Assembly: GCF_900177425.1 (NCBI RefSeq) | Contig: NZ_LT840184.1 | Location: 1,701,487-1,765,486 of the forward strand | DNA length: 64,000 bases | Source: Paenibacillus uliginis N3/975 | GTDB taxonomy: Bacteria > Bacillota > Bacilli > Paenibacillales > Paenibacillaceae | Direction: 5' to 3' | In this document: positions 17,432 through 26,797 of the stretch, in pieces | Layout of the letters: each line of letters begins with the position of its first letter | Position numbering within the stretch: the first letter of the stretch is position 1 | Made by a program: the position numbers and the translations under genes | The notes under the pieces: model-generated | Databases searched by the model: none | What the model saw: only the letters and a program-made list of their open reading frames with translations | Told to the model about the DNA's origin: nothing

Positions 17432-18754
17432 TTGATTAATACTTTCATTAAAAAAATAGAAACTTCTGGATGGAAATACGAAGAAGTGTTCGATGAAGAA
17501 AAAGGCATAAAGAGAATTGAATTTTATGTACCAAAAGAACGGGAACATGAAAAACTGTCTATTACAGGTAATAACAGTTATCTTGGTAGGTTTATAAACA
17601 GTGAATTTTTTAGCTATAGATATATTAAAGGTTTTGAAGGGATTTGGTCACACATGCAAGGTAAAGTTGAATGCGAATTGACATTTAACACTTTGCATCA
17701 ATTTGCTGGATTAAAAGCACTTGAACAATTTATTAAAGTGAGGGATGGAGAAACTGTATTAGATCAAGAAGAATGTAGTGATGAAATTGAAGATGGTGAT
17801 ATTCGTCTCGAACAAGAGACAAATAGTAGCAGAAAAATAGTATTTCGAGATAATAATATTGTGGTTAGCATTGGGAAGTGCAGTCTAGAGTTTGCTTTAT
17901 TTGCTTCTAGAAAGAGTATGATTTTTGACGTTGAACGATTTATGAATAGAGTATTTACACTTCAAATTGAAGGAATAAGCATTGATTCGCATGATAAAGC
18001 TTTTAATTATTTATTGAAAGTCTCTAATTCATTATTTTTCCAGCTTAATGAACTCTTTAATTATCCAATGATTTTAAACAGCGAAAGGCCAAATCGAAGG
18101 GATAGAAGTAGAAATAGCTTGCCTGATAAATTAAGTATTGATGTTCCTGTTTTGAAGTATGAATATGACAATGAACCAATGAGCATTTATTTATATGGCA
18201 AGAACTCATCAGATTTACCTTTGTTTCAATATTTAAGCATTTATCAAAGTATTGAATATTATTTTCCCGTATATTCAAATTTAGATGCAAAACAAAAAAT
18301 AAAAAGATTATTAAAAGATCCAAATTTTGACCCAAATAATGATTCCCATATTACGAAACTTGTATCATCAATTAAAGTTACAAGATCCGGGGAAGTTATT
18401 GATGAAAGGGGACAGTTCAAAGCTACAGTTAAAGGATGTCTTGAAGAGAATGATCTAAGAGACTTTATATACTCAGACATAGGAAGAAAAGAGTACTACG
18501 AGAAAAACCTTGGTAAGAAACTATCGCCTTGTCAGATTAATGTAAAAACAAAAAGTAATGATATCATTAATGAAATATGTGAACGTCTTTATGATATAAG
18601 GAATAGGATTGTTCATAAGAAAGTGACTGGTCAAGAAGGAGATATCATTTTGCCATACTCATCAGAAGTACAACATATCAAATACGACATACAATTACTT
18701 GAGTATATTGCAAGAAATGTTCTAATTGACAATAGCCGAGCATTAATCTTTTAG
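17432..18754 (+). CDS. HEPN-domain protein, possible abortive-infection factor (cassette 10)
   Basis: 440 residues. The C-terminal part holds YDIRNRIVHKKVTGQ, an R-x4-H motif (RNRIVH) of HEPN domains, which are often RNases in phage defence or toxin systems. The N-terminal 200 residues (GRFINSEFFSYRYIKGFEGIWSHMQGKVECELTFN) resemble ApeA-type beta-rich domains. TTG 17432 is chosen because GGGGGA precedes it; an ATG at 17402 is less likely. The gene has its own terminator inside the cassette. Defence role is inferred. Confidence 0.6.
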   Translation: MINTFIKKIETSGWKYEEVFDEEKGIKRIEFYVPKEREHEKLSITGNNSYLGRFINSEFFSYRYIKGFEGIWSHMQGKVECELTFNTLHQFAGLKALEQFIKVRDGETVLDQEECSDEIEDGDIRLEQETNSSRKIVFRDNNIVVSIGKCSLEFALFASRKSMIFDVERFMNRVFTLQIEGISIDSHDKAFNYLLKVSNSLFFQLNELFNYPMILNSERPNRRDRSRNSLPDKLSIDVPVLKYEYDNEPMSIYLYGKNSSDLPLFQYLSIYQSIEYYFPVYSNLDAKQKIKRLLKDPNFDPNNDSHITKLVSSIKVTRSGEVIDERGQFKATVKGCLEENDLRDFIYSDIGRKEYYEKNLGKKLSPCQINVKTKSNDIINEICERLYDIRNRIVHKKVTGQEGDIILPYSSEVQHIKYDIQLLEYIARNVLIDNSRALIF

Positions 18755-18760
18755 AGTTAA

Positions 18761-18793
18761 GCTACACGTGAAATTTTTTACGTGTAGATTTTT
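18761..18793 (+). terminator. Terminator inside cassette 10
   Basis: GCTACACGTGAAA / TTTTTTACGTGTAG pair in a tight hairpin followed by ATTTTTAT, 7 bp after the stop codon and 40 bp before the attC-like site. Most other cassettes have no such hairpin. Confidence 0.8.
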
Positions 18794-18836
18794 ATAAGCA
18801 AAGAATAGATAGAAGAATCAAAGAAGGCAATTAATT

Positions 18837-19004
18837 CGGATAACTATGTATTCACGCTGCATCGCTGGCGCTCCTTGGTCCGGATCGAAGTGAAGAAGCC
18901 AGGAAGCAGAATCAGCCGGACAACCACTGCGAGCCTAAGTCTAGCGACCCGTTCGCTGTGCTCACTTAAGGTTCTCGGGTTCGAGAATACAAGAACGTTA
19001 TGTG
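18837..19004 (+). repeat. attC-like site (after cassette 10)
   Basis: R'' CGGATAAC complements R' GTTATCCG at 17328; the extended stem gcaatta pairs with taattgc. Next R' GTTATGTG. Confidence 0.9.
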
Positions 19005-19053
19005 AAACCTCGGAGAAATTTATAAAGTATTTTTAAAGTGGAGTGAATCCAAG

Positions 19054-19533
19054 ATGAGTATGAATAGTAAAGAGTATTATTTTAAGGATCTAGAAGAAAT
19101 AATCACAGATCCAATTTTAATTGGTAGCTCGGAAGACGAATTAAATGAAGAGATTGATAACAACATGTGGCGAATTTCTTTCGATGCAGAACTTAAAAAA
19201 GTATAGACTGTAAATGACTATAAAAATTTTTTTAATAGAGTAATCCAGAATAGACGAGAACAAATAATAGGTTCCACTTCGAATCATGGAATGATTTTTT
19301 ATTTGTGGTTTGACCAGTTGGCATGTCAGATAAGGTTTAATTTAATATCTGTTTTACATAAGAAACTTCCATTTCAATGTGATGTTGAGATAGTAGAGCA
19401 TATGGATGACATAATATTAACTTTTTTGAATTCTCCATTCCATGATGGGATACCTATTGAAGGATACAATGATAATATAGAAGAAGAATTCAAACCTTAT
19501 ATATTAAAGGGTCTATCAAACAATATTAAATAA
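19054..19533 (+). pseudogene. Unknown 160-aa protein with in-frame amber stop (cassette 11)
   Basis: From ATG 19054: MSMNSKEYYFKDLEEIITDP...WRISFDAELKKV, then TAG at 19204, then the same frame runs on as TVNDYKNFFNRVIQNRREQ...LILKGLSNNIK-like to 19533. Both halves share composition and spacing, so one gene with a nonsense codon is likelier than two genes. No family recognised; small size suits an immunity or toxin-neutralising protein. Confidence 0.65.
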
Positions 19534-19602
19534 AGATTGAAGAATATGTTGAATAAGAACTAATTAAGAATTATACATGCAATTCGAAGATGTCTGAGGC
19601 AT

Positions 19603-19690
19603 CACATAACACCGTTTTCCAGCATCGCGACGTTCGTCGCTCGGTCCGCCTGAACCAGAAGAAGCGTTGGTGAATCCAAAGATGATTGAG
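19603..19690 (+). repeat. attC-like site, truncated (after cassette 11)
   Basis: R'' CACATAAC complements R' GTTATGTG at 18997 and the first hairpin is present, but the right two thirds are gone. About 40 bp of unknown sequence follow before another site begins. Confidence 0.75.
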
Positions 19691-19730
19691 AAAGAATAGG
19701 TTACGGAAATGTTGATCGAGGGTTGTCCTT

Positions 19731-19906
19731 CTTATAAGGAACACCGTATTCCGCTGCGGGCTGACGCCCTTGGTCTGCAGAAGTATTTTCGGGTAGTTGA
19801 ATCAGCAGACAGCCAGCCCTAACCCTGCACTGGCTAGTCCGGCGGACCTGTTCGCTAACACTCACTTAAAGCCAGTGAGGATTCGTGAATACGAGAACGT
19901 TATAAG
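19731..19906 (+). repeat. attC-like site with altered R''
   Basis: R'' reads CTTATAAGGAAC, a normal CTTATAAC with an insertion. Internal hairpins are complete. Ends in R' GTTATAAG at 19899. It closes a cassette that has been almost wholly deleted. Confidence 0.75.
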
Positions 19907-19950
19907 AAATCCCCGCAAAATAGAATATAAATGTCTGAGGTGTGATAAGT

Positions 19951-20874
19951 TTGCAAAGAATTCGCAGAAAGAAAGAAATAGAAGGAACTACAGTTCCTGG
20001 CATCATAAATAATGGTGGCCATTATTTCTATATTAACGTTGATATCTATGAAGACGGCATGTCAAATTGTTGGGAACTTGTGGATTTGAAAGGACTCAAA
20101 GTAAAAATCAATTCTGGTTGGTTGACACCGACAGTTCCTACAGGCGAAACTCTATCGGTTCATGGGTTAGGGGAGTATAAAATTGAGTCTGCTATTTGGA
20201 ATTTTAATAAGAAAACATATTACCAATTTATTGAGAACAGAATAAAAATACTGAATCCTGAATTTAAAAATATATATACGATCACAAAGTCAGAAAAAAA
20301 GTTGTTTGAGACTAGAAAGATCTTAAATTCGCCAACAGCTGTTGATTTTTATGTTGTGCGTGAAATGTTCTACGAAACGATTGAAGGAGAAGGCTATTTC
20401 ATTTTCATGAGATATAATGAAACAAATTATTTGGTTAATTTAGTGATTTATGAAAATGGTTTAGTTGGTATTTACAATTCTAGTTTCGAAAAAATATATC
20501 AACTAGAAGAAGTTGTTGAATTGTTTAATAACAGAATATTGTTCACTGAATTTAATCATCCAACAGAAGTTTTTATTTCAGAATTAGGTCAGGTTACCTT
20601 TTCAGAAGTGTTGTTTGCATCAAACTTAGATGAAAAACTAAAAGAACTCTTAGACATGTATACACAAATAAAAGGAGACAAAACAACATTAGAAATTTGT
20701 AGAGAAGCGTACTTTAACTATCTCGCTAATCCAAGTGAGTTCAATAGAGCATCTCTAAAGGAAAAATATGAACTAGTCCCTGAACACGAACGAATGTATT
20801 TAGGAGATATGGATTCTAAAGATTTGGATTATCAAAGAATTATTTATAGATCAAAAGAGAAACGTGAAGTATAA
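19951..20874 (+). CDS. Unknown protein, 307 aa (cassette 12)
   Basis: Soluble two-part protein. Residues 1-105 open with KEIEGTTVPGIINNGGHYFYINVDIYEDG and contain WELVDLKGLKVKINSGWL; the second part starts about residue 125 with a similar beta-rich run (YFIFMRYNETNYLVNLVIYENGLVGIYN). The two parts look distantly related, suggesting an internal duplication. TTG 19951 follows TGAGGTG at good spacing. Not assigned to a family. Confidence 0.7.
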   Translation: MQRIRRKKEIEGTTVPGIINNGGHYFYINVDIYEDGMSNCWELVDLKGLKVKINSGWLTPTVPTGETLSVHGLGEYKIESAIWNFNKKTYYQFIENRIKILNPEFKNIYTITKSEKKLFETRKILNSPTAVDFYVVREMFYETIEGEGYFIFMRYNETNYLVNLVIYENGLVGIYNSSFEKIYQLEEVVELFNNRILFTEFNHPTEVFISELGQVTFSEVLFASNLDEKLKELLDMYTQIKGDKTTLEICREAYFNYLANPSEFNRASLKEKYELVPEHERMYLGDMDSKDLDYQRIIYRSKEKREV

Positions 20875-20897
20875 ATATTCCAAGAAGGCGGGGACAT

Positions 20898-21055
20898 CTT
20901 ATAACATCATATTCAGGCTTCGGAGCCTAGCTACTCCTCGGTCCGCGAGAAGCGATCGGCAGGGAAGCAGATTCAGCGGACACATCCGCACCGACTTAAG
21001 GCACCTGATGGTGACCTAAGTCGGTGGGACGTCGTGAATACAGGAACGTTATATG
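20898..21055 (+). repeat. attC-like site (after cassette 12)
   Basis: R'' CTTATAAC complements R' GTTATAAG at 19899; the extended stem gcgggg pairs exactly with ccccgc. Next R' GTTATATG. Confidence 0.92.
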
Positions 21056-21098
21056 CAATACAACGACAAACCTTAAAAAACAAAAAAGGAAACAGAAG

Positions 21099-21479
21099 AT
21101 GAAAAATATCAAAGAAAAAATTTTGGACGAAGTGACTGCTGGAGAAGGTTCATTTTTAATTGAAATAAGAATTGAACTGAATTGGGATCATTATAAGTTT
21201 CAAAATCTTTTATTATTGTTGAACGAATTCTTAAAAACAAATGAAGCAGGAGATTACTTGGAACGGGAGCTATCTGCAGGGATTTGGTACGTTACAAACT
21301 TCATCCCCCATTGGACATCACATGAGAGTTTTCGAAAAAGTAATAACTATTCAGAAGAATATTATAGATCAGCATATGAATTACTTGAATTTATTGCATC
21401 TTGGTACTTTATGGGGCATTGTCCTTTTATAGGTGATGATATGAATTCAGAAATAATGAAGCTAAGGGAATTAATATAA
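21099..21479 (+). CDS. Unknown protein, 126 aa (cassette 13)
   Basis: Starts MKNIKEKILDEVTAGEGSFLIEIRIELNWD after AAAAAGGAAACAG. Acidic, aromatic-rich, probably all-helical (LLLLLNEFLKTNEAGDYLE; YYRSAYELLEFIASWYF). No family recognised. Upstream in-frame codons translate the attC site and are excluded. Confidence 0.65.
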   Translation: MKNIKEKILDEVTAGEGSFLIEIRIELNWDHYKFQNLLLLLNEFLKTNEAGDYLERELSAGIWYVTNFIPHWTSHESFRKSNNYSEEYYRSAYELLEFIASWYFMGHCPFIGDDMNSEIMKLRELI

Positions 21480-21513
21480 GGCTTTTTTGTATTTCATAGA
21501 AGCCGTAGTACTG

Positions 21514-21676
21514 CACATAACAGCGTATTCACGCTGCGGGCCTGACGGCCCTTGGTCGTCAAGAGGCATTTTGGGGAAGTGCATTCTGGCGACAACCCTG
21601 CACTGGCTAAGTCCGTCGGACCCGGCGCTATGCGCCTTAAGCCAGTGAGGGTTCGTGAATACAACAACGTTATATG
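21514..21676 (+). repeat. attC-like site (after cassette 13)
   Basis: R'' CACATAAC matches R' GTTATATG (21048) at 7 of 8 positions; the extended stem ccgta/tacaacg is partial. Inner arms GTATTCACG / CGTGAATAC. Next R' GTTATATG. Confidence 0.88.
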
Positions 21677-21838
21677 CAATCGAGAGGACCTGCATAACTA
21701 TTTTTTACCAATTACTAGGGTTTGTGGTATTTTTGCATGAATACTTAACAGACTAATCAAGACCATGAGCAGTTAGATTGTTTAAGACATAAAAGCCTTA
21801 CACGCAGATTAGACATATATATTATTGGAGGAGTTTTT

Positions 21839-22315
21839 ATTAATAATTTTAAGGCTCTACTAATACATCTAGTAATTTGCTTATTATCTATTCCTATATA
21901 TTCTCTTAAGGTGGAATTTAGCATAGTCAGTGCTTCTATTATTCTAGTGGTAATAAGCGTTCTTTATTCTCTTTTTGGTTACTTTTTCCCACTAATAGAT
22001 TATCGTAATTCTATAAAAAATCTTTTTTCTGTTTCTTTTGTTTCACTATTAGGATTTGTAGTATGGTTACTCTGTTTAGGATTGGATGATGGCTCATTCT
22101 TATCATATTTAGTATGGGTAATTTATTATTTCTACCAATATTCAAACTTTATCCCAATTTTAAAGATATACGAATATTTTACATTATCGGAGTTTCTCTA
22201 TAGTCCACCAAAAGCAATTATCATAGCATCACTTATCCCATCTCTATCTATTTGGTTAGGAATGGTTATAAAGATAAAACTAAAGGAATACGAAAAATTT
22301 GAAGGAGACAAGTAA
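21839..22315 (+). CDS. Small integral membrane protein (cassette 14)
   Basis: About 158 residues with four or five membrane helices: ALLIHLVICLLSIPIYSL, IVSASIILVVISVLYSLFGY, LLGFVVWLLCLGL, YLVWVIYYFYQY, IIIASLIPSLSIWLGMVI. The frame is open back to a GGAGGAG (21826-21832) followed by an ATT codon at 21839 and no ATG/GTG/TTG nearby, so the start is ATT or a lost ATG. The only standard start is GTG 21911, which would delete helix 1. Function unknown. Confidence 0.6.
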   Translation: MNNFKALLIHLVICLLSIPIYSLKVEFSIVSASIILVVISVLYSLFGYFFPLIDYRNSIKNLFSVSFVSLLGFVVWLLCLGLDDGSFLSYLVWVIYYFYQYSNFIPILKIYEYFTLSEFLYSPPKAIIIASLIPSLSIWLGMVIKIKLKEYEKFEGDK

Positions 22316-22454
22316 AAGAAAGGATGACAAGAGCGGACAAGACTATAAATCATAGAAAGACTATAAACACGATAAAGTCCGAACCTCTATAAAGATGAAT
22401 AAGACTATAAAGATTGAAGACATTTGATTAGATAAGTCTATGAAGACTCGACAG

Positions 22455-22580
22455 CATATAACATAACTTTACGCTGCGGTCCGGCTTTGCCATCCCTTGA
22501 TCCCGTAAGTTAAGAAGCAAGGAAGCGTATGCCGGGACACACCGACTACGTCGGGCGTCGTAAATGCAGAACGTTATGTG
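22455..22580 (+). repeat. attC-like site, short form (after cassette 14)
   Basis: R'' CATATAAC complements R' GTTATATG at 21669; the extended stem ctcga pairs with tcgag. The internal part is about 35 bp shorter than usual. Next R' GTTATGTG. Confidence 0.88.
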
Positions 22581-22623
22581 CAATACCCTAGGTCGCAAAA
22601 ACCATCAGAGGACGTGGAAACAT

Positions 22624-23148
22624 ATGAACAACTTAAGATTAGTAAAGCCTCAAATAGAGTTTAAAAATGAGTATTTATCATTTTATCAAGAATGGAAAGA
22701 ATCTTGTGAGGATATGGTTCCTTGGGTCATAAGTATGGATCCAAGTGATTTTCAAGGGATGTTGAAGTCACTGTCTAATAATGAGGAGGGTGTTGGCTTA
22801 CCCGAAGGTTGGGTCTCAGATTCAACGTTTTGGTTGGTCGATAAACATAATAGAGTATTAGGTGCGGTTAACATTAGACATCAATTAACCGAACATTTGT
22901 ATAATGCTGGTGGGCATATAGGTCATGGTATCCGCCCGTCAGAGAGATTCAAAGGCTATGCGACAAAACTATTGGAACTGTCCTTGGTTGAGGCCAAGAA
23001 ACTAGGAACAAAAGATGTATTAGTTGTCTGTGATGCTTGTAATGTGGGATCTGAAAGAGCCATTATTAAGAACGGTGGGAAGTCCGATACAGATTACATA
23101 GAAGAAGATGGAAACGTAATTAAGAGATATTGGATTAAGAATACTTGA
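22624..23148 (+). CDS. GNAT N-acetyltransferase (cassette 15)
   Basis: 174 residues, MNNLRLVKPQIEFKNEYLSF. The acetyl-CoA loop is GHGIRPSERFKGYATKLLEL, and the family's ISMDPSDFQGML and WLVDKHNRVLGAVNIRH strands are present. The ATG follows GAGGACGTGGAAACAT. Close relative (about 95% identical) of the cassette gene at 41776, and the same family as the broken gene at 9077. Substrate unknown; these predicted acetyltransferases are common in Bacilli. Confidence 0.92.
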   Translation: MNNLRLVKPQIEFKNEYLSFYQEWKESCEDMVPWVISMDPSDFQGMLKSLSNNEEGVGLPEGWVSDSTFWLVDKHNRVLGAVNIRHQLTEHLYNAGGHIGHGIRPSERFKGYATKLLELSLVEAKKLGTKDVLVVCDACNVGSERAIIKNGGKSDTDYIEEDGNVIKRYWIKNT

Positions 23149-23173
23149 AGCTAGTTTAAAGAAGAGGATACAG

Positions 23174-23280
23174 CGCATAGAGAAGCGGAATCAGGCAGAC
23201 AACCCTGCGAGGCTAAGTCCGTCGGATCCGGCGCGGTGCGCCTTAAGCTCTCGGGTTCGTAAATACAGGAACGTTATACG
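23174..23280 (+). repeat. attC-like site with internal deletion (after cassette 15)
   Basis: After CGCATA the first hairpin is missing and the sequence jumps to the GAGAAGCGGA region. The intact version is at 42326 behind the paralogous cassette. Right arm and R' GTTATACG (23273) are normal. Confidence 0.8.
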
Positions 23281-23327
23281 CAATTACTGCATGCATCAAA
23301 AACCTAAAATGACAAAGGATGATACGA

Positions 23328-23849
23328 GTGCTCGGGTTACCTAAAGGTCAGGTTTTCCTCGTTCCTTGGACTGAACAATGGGAAATTGAATTTAAAGAAG
23401 AAGAGAAAAAAATAAGGTTCGAAATAAATGACAGCATCTTGGCTATTCATCACATTGGGAGTACCGCGATAAAGGGGTTAAGTGCAAAACCCATAATAGA
23501 CATTGCAATAGAAATAAAATCATTTGAAGAGGGGATTAGATGTGTACCTGGATTAGAGAAGATTGGATACTCTTACAAAGGAACTGATGTATTACCTGAT
23601 CGCCATTATTTTAATAAAGGGGAACCAAGAACGCATCAAATTCATATGTATCAGACCGGAAGCGAATATCTATATAAGCAACTGACGTTGAGAGATTATT
23701 TAAGAACAAATGAAAACGCAAGAAAAAAATATCAAGAACTAAAAGAAAAATTAACAAAGGAACACTCAATGAATAAGTTTGATTATGCTGATTCAAAAAC
23801 GGATTTTATTAATAAGATTATATTGGAAGCTGAGCGAGGAAGGCAGTAA
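23328..23849 (+). CDS. GrpB/UPF0157 family protein (cassette 16)
   Basis: 173 residues. The opening LGLPKGQVFLVPWTEQWEIEF, then HHIGSTAIKGLSAKPIIDIAI (the GSTA..G..AKPIID nucleotidyltransferase-like core) and FNKGEPRTHQIHMYQ are the standard GrpB signature. The fold is that of nucleotidyltransferases; the biological reaction is unknown. GTG 23328 gives the typical family start and follows AAAGGATGA. Confidence 0.9.
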   Translation: MLGLPKGQVFLVPWTEQWEIEFKEEEKKIRFEINDSILAIHHIGSTAIKGLSAKPIIDIAIEIKSFEEGIRCVPGLEKIGYSYKGTDVLPDRHYFNKGEPRTHQIHMYQTGSEYLYKQLTLRDYLRTNENARKKYQELKEKLTKEHSMNKFDYADSKTDFINKIILEAERGRQ

Positions 23850-23852
23850 CTG

Positions 23853-24014
23853 CGTATAACACCATATTCACGCTGCGTCGCTGACGCTCCTTGGTCTGCC
23901 AGATGAATTATCGAAAGCGGTTTCAGACAGACAACCCTGCGAGGCTAAGTCCGTCGGACCCGGCGCTGGCGCGCCTTAAGCCTCTCGGGTTCGTGAATAC
24001 ATAAACGTTACCAG
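23853..24014 (+). repeat. attC-like site (after cassette 16)
   Basis: R'' CGTATAAC complements R' GTTATACG at 23273; the extended stem gcagtaa pairs with ttactgc. Next R' GTTACCAG, an unusual variant. Confidence 0.92.
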
Positions 24015-24050
24015 AAATTCGGGGGAAACCCTAAACATAAGGAGAAATAA

Positions 24051-24863
24051 ATGAATAACATTAATAGCTTTCTAAGAGATGTAAGAGATAATAATTATAA
24101 GGTTCCTGAAGGAACAGACATTAGTCAAGTAGTTCATGAAATGATTCAACACATTGGGTCGATTGATGACGAATTAAGGGATAAGCTCATATATGGAACT
24201 TTACATAGATGGATAATGAATCAAGAACTAAGTATAGAATTAGTCAGACAAGTATTATACGTGACTTTAGATGATGATCATTTATTCTATGGAATAGGTG
24301 ATAACGATCAAGATACAGTGTTTACACGTTCTTTTTCAGCCCTGTTTATAGCGCTTGCTTTACATTATAACGATATTTTGAATTATTTAACTGAAAATGA
24401 ATATGAATATATTTACTCTAGAGTGACATTATATTTTGAACTTGAGAAGGATTTTAGAGGATATATATTAGATAAGGGATGGGCACATTCAATTGCACAT
24501 GCAGCTGATGTTTTAGGTTTTATTTCAGCCTCATCTTATTATTCTCAGAAACATTTATTGGTTATTTTGGAGTTGATAGGAGAAAAGGCTTGTGTTAGTA
24601 ACTATTATTTTATAAACGATGAAGATGAGAGAATGGCAGAAGTAGTAATTCAAATTGTAAAGCGTAATATCCTTAAGAAAGATATTTTAATAAATTGGGT
24701 GCAACAGATTGGGAGTATTGAAAGATTAGAATCATATCCTGAAGATGACATAATTAGAGGAAACACCAAGAATCTTTTGCGAAGTGTATATTTTAAATTA
24801 CTGAATATTAGCGGATCTGAGGTTATAACTAAAGAAATACTAAAAACATTAAACCAGCTCTAA
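24051..24863 (+). CDS. DUF2785 family protein (cassette 17)
   Basis: 270 residues, all-helical. GYILDKGWAHSIAHAADVLGF and LFYGIGDNDQDTVFTRSFSALFIALALH are the DUF2785 signatures I recall. Starts MNNINSFLRDVRDNNYKVPEG after AAGGAGAAATAA. Soluble, HEAT-like repeat protein of unknown role. Confidence 0.85.
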   Translation: MNNINSFLRDVRDNNYKVPEGTDISQVVHEMIQHIGSIDDELRDKLIYGTLHRWIMNQELSIELVRQVLYVTLDDDHLFYGIGDNDQDTVFTRSFSALFIALALHYNDILNYLTENEYEYIYSRVTLYFELEKDFRGYILDKGWAHSIAHAADVLGFISASSYYSQKHLLVILELIGEKACVSNYYFINDEDERMAEVVIQIVKRNILKKDILINWVQQIGSIERLESYPEDDIIRGNTKNLLRSVYFKLLNISGSEVITKEILKTLNQL

Positions 24864-24903
24864 AAAAAATAAACTCTAGTTAAACCGAAGAAGTGCCGAA
24901 CAT

Positions 24904-25064
24904 CCGATAACATAGCATTCCTACTGCGGGCGTTCGCCCTTGATCGCTAAGAAGGACCTCCAAGAAGTATATTCAGGCGATACATTCAACCAGCTAAGTC
25001 TGACGCCCCGTTCCCTTCGGTCACTTAAGCTGCTTGAACGTCAGGAATGCAAAAACGTTATATG
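24904..25064 (+). repeat. attC-like site (after cassette 17)
   Basis: R'' CCGATAAC pairs with R' GTTACCAG at only 6 of 8 positions, yet the extended stem ccgaa/ttcgg still matches. Inner arms GCATTCCT / AGGAATGC covary away from the usual GTATTCAC. Next R' GTTATATG. Confidence 0.88.
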
Positions 25065-25103
25065 AAATATGGCGAAAGAATACAAAATCACGGAGAAAAA
25101 TGA

Positions 25104-25640
25104 ATGAAAATAGGATTAGTTAGACATTTCAGGGTTGTGGATATTACGAAAAACCTTTGGATGACATCATCAGAATTCAATAGTTGGGTTGAATACTATG
25201 AGCAATGTGATATTGAAAGAGTTGAATTTACTAAAAAAATAGATTGGGAACTTTGTTATTCCAGTGATCAGTCTAGGGCGGTAAAAACAGCTGAGCTGAT
25301 TTTTAAAGACAAGATAAATACAACAAACTTATTGAGGGAAATAAACATTAAGGCTGTTACTAAAACCAAATTTAAATTACATCGTTCATTCTGGCTGGCT
25401 TTTGGGAGAGTCGGTTGGTTGTTAAACCATTCTACACAGGAAAGTAAACAAGACACTTTATTAAGGGCAAAAAGAGTAGTTGATGAGATCGAATTAAATC
25501 ATAATAGGACCATATTGGTTGTTACTCACGGAGCATTTATGACAGTATTAAGAAACGAACTCAAAAGAAGAGGGTATATAGGTGACCAATTCTTTAAACC
25601 TCTTAATGGTAAGGTTTACTTATATGAAAGAGATTTTTGA
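25104..25640 (+). CDS. Histidine phosphatase family protein (cassette 18)
   Basis: 178 residues. The N-terminal catalytic motif is LVRHFRV (RHG changed to RHF); the second catalytic His is in VVTHGAFM. CYSSDQSRAVKTAEL carries the second Arg. The fold is that of phosphoglycerate mutase-like phosphatases. The RHF change may alter activity. Starts MKIGLVRH. Confidence 0.85.
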   Translation: MKIGLVRHFRVVDITKNLWMTSSEFNSWVEYYEQCDIERVEFTKKIDWELCYSSDQSRAVKTAELIFKDKINTTNLLREINIKAVTKTKFKLHRSFWLAFGRVGWLLNHSTQESKQDTLLRAKRVVDEIELNHNRTILVVTHGAFMTVLRNELKRRGYIGDQFFKPLNGKVYLYERDF

Positions 25641-25665
25641 TAGTAATTCGGGAAGCGCTATACTT

Positions 25666-25760
25666 CATATAACTACGTATCTACGCTGCGCGCTACGCTG
25701 TTGGTTCGCAAGATGAGGTAGGCAGAGAAGCTAAATCAGCTCACAACCCTGCGAGGCTAA
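25666..25760 (+). repeat. attC-like site, right third missing (after cassette 18)
   Basis: R'' CATATAAC complements R' GTTATATG at 25057 and the extended stem cgctata pairs with tatggcg with one wobble. The site stops at GAGGCTAA and runs directly into a coding remnant. Confidence 0.8.
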
Positions 25761-25957
25761 TCTTTGATTTGCACGAGGTTAAGTCCAAAGATGTTGAAAA
25801 ATTCATTCCTTATGTATTAGGCGATATGGAGTACGATAAGGAAGTTATAAATGAAAAACTTAATGTTTTTACGTTTATTCAGATAGTTGGTTATATAGAG
25901 ACATCAGTAGATATGGGGTTATTGAATATAAAACCTATACTTACAGATATCAATTAG
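25761..25957 (+). pseudogene. 3' gene remnant fused to truncated attC-like site
   Basis: An open frame without start, IFDLHEVKSKDVEKFIPYVL...VDMGLLNIKPILTDIN, ending at 25957. Residual C-terminal 65 residues of a cassette gene whose 5' end was lost in the same deletion that removed the attC right arm. Not recognised. Confidence 0.6.
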
Positions 25958-26000
25958 ATAGGTCAAAAATTCTTAGCACATTCGAAGAGGGCAGAGACAG

Positions 26001-26008
26001 CATATAAC
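26001..26008 (+). repeat. Isolated R'' of a deleted attC-like site
   Basis: CATATAAC preceded by the usual TTCGAAGAGGGCAGAGACAG lead-in; immediately after it the next gene begins, so the remainder of the site is gone. Confidence 0.7.
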
Positions 26009-26026
26009 ACTATGGGGAGGTTTATC

Positions 26027-26554
26027 ATGCTATTTTTTAGAGAATTAAAGATTGATGAAGTACAAAAACTAACGGAAATCGATCGTTCAGAGACAATTGA
26101 TTTCATCTATCAAATAAATAATGGAAATATCCAAGAAATTAATGCACCTCACGAATGTCCAAATTGGAATGATGAGATAACTAAAGGAATTCAAGAGCGA
26201 TTTGTATATGAACTGAAGAATACCGGATTAGCTATCGGAGCATTTGATGGGGAATTACTGGTGGGATTTGGGGTGTTAGCGCATAAATTCAGGGGCAAAC
26301 AAAAAGATCAACTTCAAATTGCTTTGATGTTTGTTTCGAGAAAATATAGAAGACAAGGTATTGGAACACGAATTATGAATGAATTAAGTAATGAAGCAAG
26401 AAGAAGAGGAGCAAAGTACCTATATATTTCTTCAACAGAAACAAGATCTGCGGTTTATTTTTATAAGAGCCATGGAAGTCAGCTAACAGATGAAGTAGAT
26501 GAAGAATTATTTAATGAAGAACCCAATGATATACATATGATTAAGGAATTATGA
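26027..26554 (+). CDS. GNAT N-acetyltransferase (cassette 20)
   Basis: 175 residues, MLFFRELKIDEVQKLTEIDR. The acetyl-CoA site is VSRKYRRQGIGTRIMNELSNEARRRGAKYLYISSTETRSAVYFYKSHG. GGGGAGG sits 7 bases before the ATG. Only the R'' lies between it and the preceding remnant, so the gene has probably lost its own cassette start. Confidence 0.9.
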   Translation: MLFFRELKIDEVQKLTEIDRSETIDFIYQINNGNIQEINAPHECPNWNDEITKGIQERFVYELKNTGLAIGAFDGELLVGFGVLAHKFRGKQKDQLQIALMFVSRKYRRQGIGTRIMNELSNEARRRGAKYLYISSTETRSAVYFYKSHGSQLTDEVDEELFNEEPNDIHMIKEL

Positions 26555-26797
26555 TTGTGATTCAAGAAGTGAAGTACATTACATAAAAGGAGAAAGATTA
26601 ACTGTAATGAAGAACAATACAAATATAAAAAATACAAGGTTTTATCTCCTATTTATGATTTTTTGATGGGGAATCGGATATTTAGAAATGCTAGGATGAG
26701 GGCGTTTTCATTGATAGATATTAAACCCAAAAATAAAGTCTTATTAGGGCCTGTCTTCAAACTATAAAACTAGCATTATAAGTGGTAAAATCAGGTT

